A stretch of 6,179 nucleotides of DNA from an uncultured Oscillospiraceae bacterium (GTDB lineage: Bacteria > Bacillota > Clostridia > Oscillospirales > Oscillospiraceae). This document shows, piece by piece, positions 1-5,568 of this stretch. The DNA lies in contig CAAEKQ010000169.1 in assembly GCA_900756575.1 (NCBI GenBank), positions 1 through 6,179 on the forward strand. The letters are read 5' to 3'. Under the pieces are notes generated by a model, which was not told the DNA's origin, did not search any database, and saw nothing but the letters and a program-made list of their open reading frames with translations. The position numbers were made by a program, and so were the translations under genes. Position 1 is the first letter of the stretch; each line of letters starts with the position of its first letter.

Positions 1-11
1 ACGCCTTTCTC

Positions 12-43
12 CCCTATCTTTCGTCGTGCAACGAAAGATGGGG
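12..43 (+). other. Strong stem-loop upstream of the lipoprotein gene
   Basis: The arm at 12-24 and the arm at 31-43 are complementary over 13 pairs: a perfect 9-bp core (ATCTTTCGT with ACGAAAGAT), then one T-G wobble and three C-G pairs. The loop is the six bases CGTGCA. No T-run follows on either strand, so it does not look like a simple intrinsic terminator. It could be the end of an upstream transcript, an RNA structure in an upstream gene, or a protein-binding palindrome. The rest of 1-182 shows no convincing promoter or gene; a pyrimidine-rich stretch lies at about 110-146. Confidence 0.55.
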
Positions 44-182
44 CCACCGGAGGTCGCCGGATGCCGAACGCGGCCAGTAAAAAAGTAAAATTCAAAACAT
101 ATCCATTATTCTTCCCTTTCCCCGGAACTTTCCCCCTCCCCCTTCGTCTAAACAACCAGACAAAGAAAAGGAGCGTGATCCC

Positions 183-1040
183 ATGTTATCCCCCCTCCCC
201 AACTACAAATCCCCCTCCTACCCCACCAAAGAGCAAATCCAGCTCCACCCGGAGCTGCTTCGTACCGTCCCCCGCCGCTGGGCCCGCAACCCCGTCGTCC
301 TCACGGCCCTGAGTCTGGTGCTCTCCGCCGGTCTCACCGCCTGCGGCACAGCCTCCGATTCCATCCTCCCGGACAGCAATTCCGCTCCGGCGGCGTCGGA
401 CGCATCGGGCGCTTCCAATCAACCGACCGCCGGCAATTCCACCATTTCCGCCGCTTCCGCCGAGAATTCCGCGAGCGACCCGGCAACCCTGGACATCCCG
501 ATTTTCGCCCACGGCACCGGACGGGGCAGCTACGGCTGTGAAAGCGTTGCGCCGCCGGTCTTCCTCTCCGAGGAGGAGGCCATGCAGGTGATTGAGGAGG
601 AGTGCGCCGCCCAGGGCATCGACATTTCCGGGCAGAAGACCATTTCCGGCACGTTTCCCGCCACCAGCACCCTGCCCGAAGCCGTTTCCGGCGGGGCATC
701 CGACCAGACCTACACCGGCGACCTCAGCTTGGACGGCTACAGTGACGATCTCGGCATCGGCGTGGAATTCGTCTCCACCGACGACATTCTGGACTGGAAG
801 GCCGATACGGGCATGGCTGCCACCGTGGAAGAATTCGACCTCAAGGGCACGGCCCAGCGCCTTGCCGACTGCACCGACAACGTGGCCGTATTCTATGACC
901 CCACCGCCGATGACGATCTCGATTTCACCGGCTCCAACGAGGAGAGCTATGTGGAAAGCAGCAGGGAACAGAGCCTGGAGGAGCTTCGGGCGCAGGTGCG
1001 GGACTTTCTCCAGTGGCTCAAGGCCCAGGGGGTGATTTGA
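183..1040 (+). CDS. Predicted lipoprotein, candidate substrate or partner of the adjacent radical SAM enzyme
   Basis: This 285-residue protein belongs to no family I can name. The start is supported by AAGGAG at 168-173, nine bases before the ATG, and there is no later Met before residue 134. Residues 1-36 form an unusually long hydrophilic N-terminus with an RR pair at 31-32. A hydrophobic segment (about 37-53) then ends in a lipobox, L51-T52-A53-C54, predicting lipidation at Cys54 and anchoring outside the cytoplasmic membrane. Residues 56-104 are a Ser/Ala/Asn/Pro-rich linker typical of tethered lipoproteins. The folded part starts near 105 with a Gly-rich stretch (GTGRGSYGC, 111-119), then APP (123-125), an acidic helix-like segment (128-145), FYDP (237-240) and a C-terminal helix (about 262-282). 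The only Cys in the mature protein besides the anchor are 119, 141 and 230. The stop overlaps the radical SAM start (TGATG), implying coupled translation. Being modified by that enzyme is an inference from position, not a known function. Confidence 0.85.
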   Translation: MLSPLPNYKSPSYPTKEQIQLHPELLRTVPRRWARNPVVLTALSLVLSAGLTACGTASDSILPDSNSAPAASDASGASNQPTAGNSTISAASAENSASDPATLDIPIFAHGTGRGSYGCESVAPPVFLSEEEAMQVIEEECAAQGIDISGQKTISGTFPATSTLPEAVSGGASDQTYTGDLSLDGYSDDLGIGVEFVSTDDILDWKADTGMAATVEEFDLKGTAQRLADCTDNVAVFYDPTADDDLDFTGSNEESYVESSREQSLEELRAQVRDFLQWLKAQGVI

Positions 1041-2155
1041 TGCACTTTACCCTGCATCTCACCGACGCCTGCAACCTCCGCTGCCGCTATTGCTACGTCC
1101 GCCAGTCCAATCACTATATGACGTTGGACACCGCAAAGGCCGTGGTGGATTTGGCGGCGGAGGATCCGGGGCACCATGGGCTGATCTTCTTCGGCGGCGA
1201 GCCACTGCTCCAGCGGCAGCTGATCTACGACACCGTGGCCTACGCCCAATCCCTTTCTCTCCCCGGGAAATTTCACTATAAAATCACCACCAACGGCACG
1301 TTATTAGACCGGGAATTCCTGGACTTCTCCCAGGAAAATCAGGTGTTCATCGCCCTGAGCCACGACGGCATTGCTCAGGACGTTAACCGCATTGGCCCGG
1401 AAGACAGCGGCACCTTTGACCGGCTGGAGCCCATCGCAAAGTCCCTCCTGGCCGTCCGTCCCTACGCCCCGGTGATGATGACCGTGGCCCCCAACACCGC
1501 GAAATTTTACGCCCAGGGGGTCAAATATCTCTATGACCTCGGCTTCCGCTACCTCATCTGCACCATTGACTACAGCGGCGATTGGCAGGAGCAGGACTTC
1601 CGGGAGCTGGAGCGGCAATATCGGCTCCTTGCCAAATGGTACGAAACTCTGACCCTCCGGGAGGAAAAGTTCTATTTTTCGCCCTTTGAAGTGAAGATTT
1701 CCTCCCACATCCACAAAAGCACCTACTGCGCCGAGCGGTGCGAGCTGGGGAAAAAGCAGCTGTCCGTGGCCCCGGACGGGGGACTTTACCCCTGCGTGCA
1801 GTTCGTGGGGCATCCGGAATACCAGATTGGCGACGTATTCCATGGCATCGACCAGGCAAAGCGGCAAAGATTATACGCCGAAAACGAGGAAACCCACGGG
1901 CCCTGCCGGGATTGCGCCATCAAAAACCGCTGCAACCACCACTGCGCCTGCCTGAATTTCCAGTCCACCGGGGATTTTCATCAGGTCTCGCCGGTGCTCT
2001 GCCGCCACGAGCGGATCGTTTTGCCCATTGCCGACCGGCTGGCCCAGCGGCTGTATCAAAAGCGCTCCGGGGCGTTCCTGCAAAAGCAATATAATGATAT
2101 GTATCCGGTGATTTCCTACGTGGAAGACACGGCAAAAAATGACACGCCCATCTGA
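1040..2155 (+). CDS. Radical SAM/SPASM domain enzyme (peptide/protein maturase-like)
   Basis: This 371-residue cytoplasmic iron-sulfur enzyme is predicted to cleave S-adenosylmethionine and carry out radical chemistry on a peptide or protein. The radical SAM barrel begins at once: CxxxCxxC at C11, C15, C18 for the SAM-binding 4Fe-4S cluster, GGEP at 52-55, TTNG at 83-86 and SHDG at 107-110. A full SPASM signature follows: C234-x12-G-x4-C252, then C289-x2-C292-x5-C298-x3-C302, then C321, enough to bind two auxiliary clusters. SPASM proteins include anaerobic sulfatase maturases and RiPP enzymes that form thioether or carbon-carbon links. There is no N-terminal room for a RiPP recognition domain. 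I chose ATG 1040 because it overlaps the previous stop (TGATG, 1038-1042) and sits behind an AGGGGG purine run; an in-frame ATG at 1013 would lie inside the lipoprotein gene. No sulfatase is adjacent, so sulfatase maturation is unlikely. The specific reaction is unknown; the adjacent lipoprotein is the obvious candidate partner. Confidence 0.93.
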   Translation: MHFTLHLTDACNLRCRYCYVRQSNHYMTLDTAKAVVDLAAEDPGHHGLIFFGGEPLLQRQLIYDTVAYAQSLSLPGKFHYKITTNGTLLDREFLDFSQENQVFIALSHDGIAQDVNRIGPEDSGTFDRLEPIAKSLLAVRPYAPVMMTVAPNTAKFYAQGVKYLYDLGFRYLICTIDYSGDWQEQDFRELERQYRLLAKWYETLTLREEKFYFSPFEVKISSHIHKSTYCAERCELGKKQLSVAPDGGLYPCVQFVGHPEYQIGDVFHGIDQAKRQRLYAENEETHGPCRDCAIKNRCNHHCACLNFQSTGDFHQVSPVLCRHERIVLPIADRLAQRLYQKRSGAFLQKQYNDMYPVISYVEDTAKNDTPI

Positions 2156-2170
2156 GCGTGTCATCTTTTT
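2139..2170. terminator. Bidirectional intrinsic terminator between convergent genes
   Basis: A perfect 9-bp stem (ATGACACGC at 2139-2147 with GCGTGTCAT at 2156-2164) encloses an 8-base loop. It is followed by TTTTT (2166-2170) on the + strand, and by a run of six T on the - strand (complement of the A-run at 2134-2139). It can therefore stop both the radical SAM transcript and the pseudouridine synthase transcript. The radical SAM stop codon (2153-2155) lies in the loop, so the left arm is coding sequence. Confidence 0.9.
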
Positions 2171-2819
2171 ATTCCATTGTAAGCAGCTCTGGGAATTCCG
2201 TCAATCCTCCCAGACTGTCGGGCAGCTCTGTGAAGCACAGTTCCTTCCCATGATACCGGAACGTCAGCCGCACCGACCACAGGGCCAGTTCCCCGCTGCC
2301 GCCGCCATACCGTCCGTCGCCGATTAAGGGCAGCTTGCGGGACGCGAACTGCACCCGAATCTGGTGGGTTCGTCCGGTGAACAGCCGCACCTGCACCAGC
2401 GTCCGATCCGGCTGCTTTTCCAAAACCGCATAGGACAGCCGGGCCTTTTTCACCCCGCCCCGCATCCGGTTGACCACAAAAGACTTGTTCTTCCGCGCGT
2501 CGTGGAGCAGGAGGTCATTCAGCTCCCCGGAATCCGCCTCCGGACAGCCACGCACCACCGCCAGGTATTCCTTTTTGAGGTTCCCCTGCTGGATTTCCCG
2601 GCTGAACCAGGCCGCAGATTTTTGGGTTTTGGCGTAGACCATCACGCCGCCCACCTGCCGATCCAGCCGGTGCACCGGATAGATTTCCGAACCCAGCTGC
2701 GCCGATAGCAGGTCGATCATGGAGGTTTCCCCGGGCCCTCCCGCCTGGGACAGGACATTCCGGGGCTTCAGGCACACCGCAAACGCCTGATTTTCGTATA
2801 AAATCCGAATGGGCTCCAT
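2169..2819 (-). CDS. RluA-family pseudouridine synthase
   Basis: This 216-residue enzyme of the RluA/RsuA superfamily isomerises uridine to pseudouridine in rRNA or tRNA. The diagnostic catalytic loop is HRLDR at 50-54, with Asp53 the predicted nucleophile, followed by GGVMV (57-61). The second conserved signature is GRTHQIR at 149-155, and KEYLAVV (83-89) is also typical. No N-terminal S4 RNA-binding domain is present; the protein starts directly at the catalytic fold, as in short, single-domain RluA members. The usual T-S-G after the catalytic Asp is replaced by V-G-G, a variation I do not regard as inactivating. The RNA target cannot be assigned from sequence. Its ATG overlaps the stop of the upstream DegV gene (TAATG in transcript order), and only a weak purine-rich site precedes it, so it is probably translated by coupling. 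Confidence 0.93.
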   Translation of the reverse strand: MEPIRILYENQAFAVCLKPRNVLSQAGGPGETSMIDLLSAQLGSEIYPVHRLDRQVGGVMVYAKTQKSAAWFSREIQQGNLKKEYLAVVRGCPEADSGELNDLLLHDARKNKSFVVNRMRGGVKKARLSYAVLEKQPDRTLVQVRLFTGRTHQIRVQFASRKLPLIGDGRYGGGSGELALWSVRLTFRYHGKELCFTELPDSLGGLTEFPELLTME

Positions 2820-3706
2820 TATTCCGTCCGCTCGTCGCCCCAGAAGAACAGCGCCACGGTGCCCGGGCCGGTGTGGCTGCCGATGGTGGTGCCCACGCTA
2901 TAGATTTCCACCTTGCCGTTTAAATCCGGGAACCGCTGCTCCACCAGATCCGCCACCGCGCGGGCGTCCTCATAGCAGGCGGAGTTGGAGATATAGCACT
3001 TGCCGCTGTAGTGCAGGCCGTCCTGGGCGTGCTCCTGCATTTTGTCCACAATGGCCTCGATGACCTTCTTCTTGCCGCGGATTTTGTACCGAGGGATCAG
3101 GCGGCCCAGATTGTCCATGTTGAGCAGCGGGCAGATTTTCAGCTTGGTGCCGAACCAGCCGCTGGCTTTGGAGATTCTGCCGCCCTTTACATAGAACGTA
3201 AGGTCCGTGGAGAAGAACCAGTGGTGGAGCTGGAGCCGATGGGCCTCCGCCCAGGCATACAGCTCGTCGATGCTCAGGCCCGCATCCCGCAGGTCAGCCA
3301 GCTTATCCATAAACAATCCGTAGCCCGAGGACGCGCCCAGGGAATCCAGCACAAGAATCTTCCGGTCGGGATACTGGGCCTCCAGCAGCGCCTTGGCGGC
3401 GTTGGCGGAGTTATACACCCCAGAAATGCCCGAGGACAGGCACACATGGAGGATGTCCAGGCCCTGCTCCAAAAATCCCGTGAAATAGGCCACAAATTCG
3501 TCCACATTCACCTGGGAGGTCTTGGTGTTTGCGCCATCGGCCATGGCCTTGTAAAACTTGTCGAAGGGCATACTCTCCCCCAGATCGTCGGCGTACTGCA
3601 CCCCGTCCATCTCGTAGTGGAAGCAAATATAGTGGATGTCCCGATTCTGAAAATGCTCCTTTGAAAGATCCGCCGTGGAGCAGCAGCTGAGTACATAATG
3701 CATCAT
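2819..3706 (-). CDS. DegV-family fatty-acid-binding protein (FakB-like)
   Basis: This 295-residue DegV-fold protein is of about the usual family length. Members bind a fatty acid and, where a FakA kinase exists, present its carboxylate for phosphorylation so that exogenous fatty acids enter phospholipids. Visible family motifs are the N-terminal strand ending in S10-T11-A12-D13, TSQ at 63-65 (ligand carboxylate region), SSGISG at 91-96, GRISK in the second half, and IGSHTGPG at 275-282. The reading frame is open further upstream to 3784, but a strong AAGGAGA (3717-3711) precedes a double ATG. ATG 3706 has 5-base and ATG 3703 has 8-base spacing; I take 3706, and 3703 is nearly as good. The longer start would overlap the promoter at 3756-3784 and is rejected. 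No fakA-like gene is in the window, so the kinase partner would be elsewhere. It is first in a two-gene operon with the pseudouridine synthase. Confidence 0.93.
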   Translation of the reverse strand: MMHYVLSCCSTADLSKEHFQNRDIHYICFHYEMDGVQYADDLGESMPFDKFYKAMADGANTKTSQVNVDEFVAYFTGFLEQGLDILHVCLSSGISGVYNSANAAKALLEAQYPDRKILVLDSLGASSGYGLFMDKLADLRDAGLSIDELYAWAEAHRLQLHHWFFSTDLTFYVKGGRISKASGWFGTKLKICPLLNMDNLGRLIPRYKIRGKKKVIEAIVDKMQEHAQDGLHYSGKCYISNSACYEDARAVADLVEQRFPDLNGKVEIYSVGTTIGSHTGPGTVALFFWGDERTE

Positions 3707-3755
3707 ATCGTCTCCTTCCCCAGGAATATGATTATTGTAATGATATCGCAAGGCT

Positions 3756-3784
3756 ATTATACTGGGCGCGCCCACAAATTGCAA
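3756..3784 (-). promoter_or_regulatory. Sigma-A promoter of the DegV operon with a palindrome in its spacer
   Basis: Reading the - strand, TTGCAA (3784-3779) and a perfect TATAAT (3761-3756) are separated by exactly 17 bases. The start site would fall near 3749, giving a 5' leader of about 43 bases before the ATG. The spacer holds a perfect 12-bp palindrome, TGGGCGCGCCCA (3763-3774), which could be an operator. Confidence 0.85.
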
Positions 3785-3797
3785 CCAAAACTTGCCC

Positions 3798-3826
3798 TTT
3801 TCACCCCGGGGATTCTGTGGTACAAT
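3798..3826 (+). promoter_or_regulatory. Extended -10 promoter for trmO
   Basis: TACAAT at 3821-3826 is preceded by TGG (3818-3820), which makes an extended -10 element. The matching -35 region at 17-base spacing (TTTTCA, 3798-3803) is weak, as is common with extended -10 promoters. The start site would be near 3833, just upstream of the AGGAGG ribosome binding site at 3846-3851. It diverges from the DegV promoter. Confidence 0.6.
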
Positions 3827-3858
3827 ACAGAAAAATCATTCCCCCAGGAGGCACCCCC

Positions 3859-4545
3859 ATGGAGCAGCTGACCATGCACATCATCGCCAACATTCACAGC
3901 GACTTCCCCACCAAGTTCGGCATTCCCCGGCAGAGCGGCCTGGTGGAGGAGTTAACAGCAAAAATCGTCTTCACCCCGGACTATCGGGCGCCGGAAGCGG
4001 TGCGGGGACTGGAGGATTTCTCCCACATCTGGCTCATCTGGCAGTTTTCCAAGGCGGTAAGGGAGAATTGGTCGCCCACGGTTCGGCCTCCGCGGCTGGG
4101 GGGCAATACGCGGATGGGGGTATTCGCCACCCGTTCGCCGTTCCGGCCCAATGCCATCGGGCTCAGCTGCGTCAGGCTCTTAAAGGTGGAGCCAAACACG
4201 CCGGAGGGGCCGGTGCTCACCGTAGCCGGGGCGGATCTCATGGACGGAACGCCGATTCTCGACATCAAGCCCTATATTCCCTATGCCGACTGCCAGATGG
4301 AAGCCACAGGCGGGTTTACGGACACCGCCGGGGACTTTTTGTTGAAGGTGGAGTTCCCGCCGGAGCTGCTGGAGATGGTGCCGGAGGATCGGCGGGAGGC
4401 GCTGATTGGGGTGCTGCGCCATGATCCACGGCCTTCTTATCAGAGGAAGCCGGAGCGGGTGTATGGGATGGAGTTCGCGGGGTGGAATATTCGTTTTCGG
4501 GTGGCGGAGGATGTACTGACCGTCGTCGAGGTGGAGAAAGAATAA
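3859..4545 (+). CDS. trmO: tRNA (N6-threonylcarbamoyladenosine(37)-N6)-methyltransferase TrmO (TsaA/YaeB family)
   Basis: This 228-residue protein is close to the roughly 235 residues of the E. coli enzyme. TrmO uses S-adenosylmethionine to methylate t6A at position 37 of threonine tRNAs to m6t6A, which tunes decoding. Family signatures are IPRQSGL at 22-28, SHIWLIW at 55-61, MGVFATRSPFRPNAIGLS at 86-103 (the most diagnostic block), DGTPILDIKPYIPYAD at 129-144, and the C-terminal DPRPSY at 189-194. The first half is the beta-barrel SAM-binding domain and the last part the small C-terminal domain. I chose ATG 3859 because AGGAGG (3846-3851) lies seven bases ahead; the frame is open upstream to a GTG at 3817, but that lies on the promoter. 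The last two codons and the stop (AAA GAA TAA) fall inside the inverted-repeat element starting at 4537. It converges on a second tRNA-modification gene. Confidence 0.95.
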   Translation: MEQLTMHIIANIHSDFPTKFGIPRQSGLVEELTAKIVFTPDYRAPEAVRGLEDFSHIWLIWQFSKAVRENWSPTVRPPRLGGNTRMGVFATRSPFRPNAIGLSCVRLLKVEPNTPEGPVLTVAGADLMDGTPILDIKPYIPYADCQMEATGGFTDTAGDFLLKVEFPPELLEMVPEDRREALIGVLRHDPRPSYQRKPERVYGMEFAGWNIRFRVAEDVLTVVEVEKE

Positions 4546-4665
4546 ATTGAGGAGTCACCTTCGGTGACAAATAAAAAAAGAAATCAAAAATACCTGCTGT
4601 AACCTAAAAATTACGGCAGGGATTTTTCAATTCGTCGCCTGTGGCGACACATTAATTTATTCTTT
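4537..4665. repeat. Nested palindromic element with imperfect terminal inverted repeats spanning both stop codons
   Basis: The left end (4537-4568) matches the reverse complement of the right end (4634-4665) at 24 of 32 positions by my alignment, including an identical outer 12-mer AAAGAATAAATT. Each end contains its own small hairpin: GTCACC-TTC-GGTGAC at 4554-4568 and GTCGCC-TGT-GGCGAC at 4634-4648. The middle is a third hairpin that works as a terminator. The outer 12-mers carry the final codons and stops of trmO and of the ttcA-like gene, both of which end Lys-Glu-stop. The architecture resembles a miniature, non-coding repeat element; an alternative is simply an elaborate shared terminator. 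No target duplication is clear. Confidence 0.6.
4593..4627. terminator. Shared bidirectional terminator of trmO and the ttcA-like gene
   Basis: CCTGCTGTAA (4593-4602) pairs with TTACGGCAGG (4611-4620) over 10 positions, with a single T-G wobble and an 8-base loop. The + strand continues with TTTTT at 4623-4627; the - strand continues with TTTTT from the A-run at 4586-4590. It therefore serves both convergent genes, and forms the core of the palindromic element. Confidence 0.85.
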
Positions 4666-5421
4666 ATTCAATATTCTATCTTCTTTATTCTTTGAGCCGC
4701 GCTTGCGTGGCGTTACCGCCCACGCTTCCAGCGGATACCGCTGCATCGCCCCAAACACATTGGACTTGAGATGCGGATACGTCTTCGACAGCTCCCGGAT
4801 TAAGTCCTTGACCTCCTCCCGCTTGGTATGGTGGTCGGCGGGACATTCGTTGTGGACAATGGGCAGCCCCTGCTTCTCGGCAAAGGCGCGGATATCCTTC
4901 TCCTCCAGATAGAGCATGGGACGGATCTGGGTCACGTCCGTGCGGTCCAGATGCGTCACGGGCTGGAAGCAGCTGATTCTCGCCTCGAACAAAAGGCTCA
5001 TCAGAAACGTCTCCACCGCGTCGTCATAGTGGTGGCCCAGGGCGATTTTGTGGATGCCCTTCTCCCGGATCAGCTGATTCAGGGCTCCCCGGCGCATTTT
5101 GGCGCACATAGAGCAGGGATTTTTCTCGTGGCGGTAGTCGAAAATGATCGGGCCGATCTCCGTTTTCACCACCGTATAGGGCACGTCCAGGCTCCGGCAG
5201 AATGCCTCCACCCCGGAAAAGTCCATGCCCGGCAGCCCCAGGTCGATGGTCACGGCCTCGATATCAAAATGCTTCGGGTAGTATTTTTTTAGCTCCGCCA
5301 TGAGCCGGAGGAGCGTCAGGGAATCCTTGCCGCCGCTGACGCCGATGGCGATTTTGTCCCCGTCCTCGATCATATTGTAATCCTCCACGCAACGGCGCAG
5401 AAGTCCTGCCATTCTCTGCAT
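4657..5421 (-). CDS. ttcA: TtcA-family tRNA 2-thiocytidine(32) synthetase-like protein
   Basis: This 254-residue PP-loop ATPase activates a tRNA base by adenylation and inserts sulfur; the TtcA family makes 2-thiocytidine at position 32. The PP-loop is SGGKDS at 29-34. C103-x2-C106 and C193 match the three cysteines that hold the family's 4Fe-4S cluster, and GHHYDD lies at 129-134. The zinc-finger cysteine pairs of the related TtuA are absent, which favours TtcA. ATG 5421 is chosen because GGAGG (5433-5429) lies seven bases ahead; a longer in-frame TTG start at 5526 has no such site. Residues 242-254 (GSKNKEDRILNKE) are a charged tail encoded by AT-rich repeat DNA unlike the rest of the gene, and end inside the palindromic element. 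The function is well supported at family level; the exact tRNA position is inferred from the family. Confidence 0.88.
   Translation of the reverse strand: MQRMAGLLRRCVEDYNMIEDGDKIAIGVSGGKDSLTLLRLMAELKKYYPKHFDIEAVTIDLGLPGMDFSGVEAFCRSLDVPYTVVKTEIGPIIFDYRHEKNPCSMCAKMRRGALNQLIREKGIHKIALGHHYDDAVETFLMSLLFEARISCFQPVTHLDRTDVTQIRPMLYLEEKDIRAFAEKQGLPIVHNECPADHHTKREEVKDLIRELSKTYPHLKSNVFGAMQRYPLEAWAVTPRKRGSKNKEDRILNKE
4660..4690 (-). repeat. Short direct repeat in the 3' end of the ttcA-like gene
   Basis: The 10-mer GAATAAAGAA (- strand) occurs at 4690-4681 and again at 4669-4660, exactly 21 bases apart. The second copy merges into the terminal inverted repeat of the neighbouring palindromic element. 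Because the period is a multiple of three, both copies are read in the same frame, giving NKE twice in the C-terminal tail of the protein. Confidence 0.6.
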
Positions 5422-5533
5422 AAATACGCCTCCAGAAAGCAAAAATCGCACGTGAGATTCCGCGCGTAAAAAAGAGAAAACGCGAGATTTTGTGAGTTCT
5501 CTTTGGATTTCGTAAAAAAACTTCAAATTGAGG

Positions 5534-5562
5534 TTGACATCGGAAACGCCGGGTGCTAGAAT
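5534..5562 (+). promoter_or_regulatory. Strong sigma-A promoter of rplM-rpsI
   Basis: A perfect TTGACA (5534-5539) is followed by 17 bases and TAGAAT (5557-5562), with an extended -10 TGC at 5554-5556. The start site would be near 5569, giving an 81-base leader before rplM. The -10 region lies inside an 11-bp inverted repeat whose other half is the -10 of an opposing promoter. Confidence 0.9.
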
Positions 5563-5568
5563 AGCGGA

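Noticed and set aside
3..80. Possible 3' end of an upstream gene (frame open from the window edge to TAA at 78-80)
   Set aside because: Another frame is also open to a TAA at 86-88, and neither short peptide is recognisable; there is too little sequence to call a gene.
61..312. 83-codon + strand reading frame with GGAGG upstream
   Set aside because: It overlaps the lipoprotein gene in another frame and its Pro/Ser-rich composition is what C-rich DNA gives when read out of frame. The spaced GGAGG at 49-53 is suggestive but not enough.
270..345. Twin-arginine (Tat) signal in the lipoprotein
   Set aside because: There is an RR pair at residues 31-32, but the flanking residues do not match the S/T-R-R-x-F-L-K consensus. 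A Sec lipoprotein signal is the simpler reading.
3707..3784. Upstream start for the DegV protein
   Set aside because: It would place the promoter -10 and -35 inside the coding region, and AAGGAGA points to the ATG pair at 3706/3703.
4554..4568. GTCACC-TTC-GGTGAC hairpin as an independent terminator of trmO
   Set aside because: It is followed by A-rich, not T-rich, sequence on the + strand. The true terminator is the hairpin at 4593-4620; this one is better explained as part of the inverted-repeat end.
5422..5526. N-terminal extension of the ttcA-like protein from a TTG at 5526
   Set aside because: No ribosome binding site precedes the TTG, while GGAGG is ideally placed before ATG 5421, and the family fold begins there.
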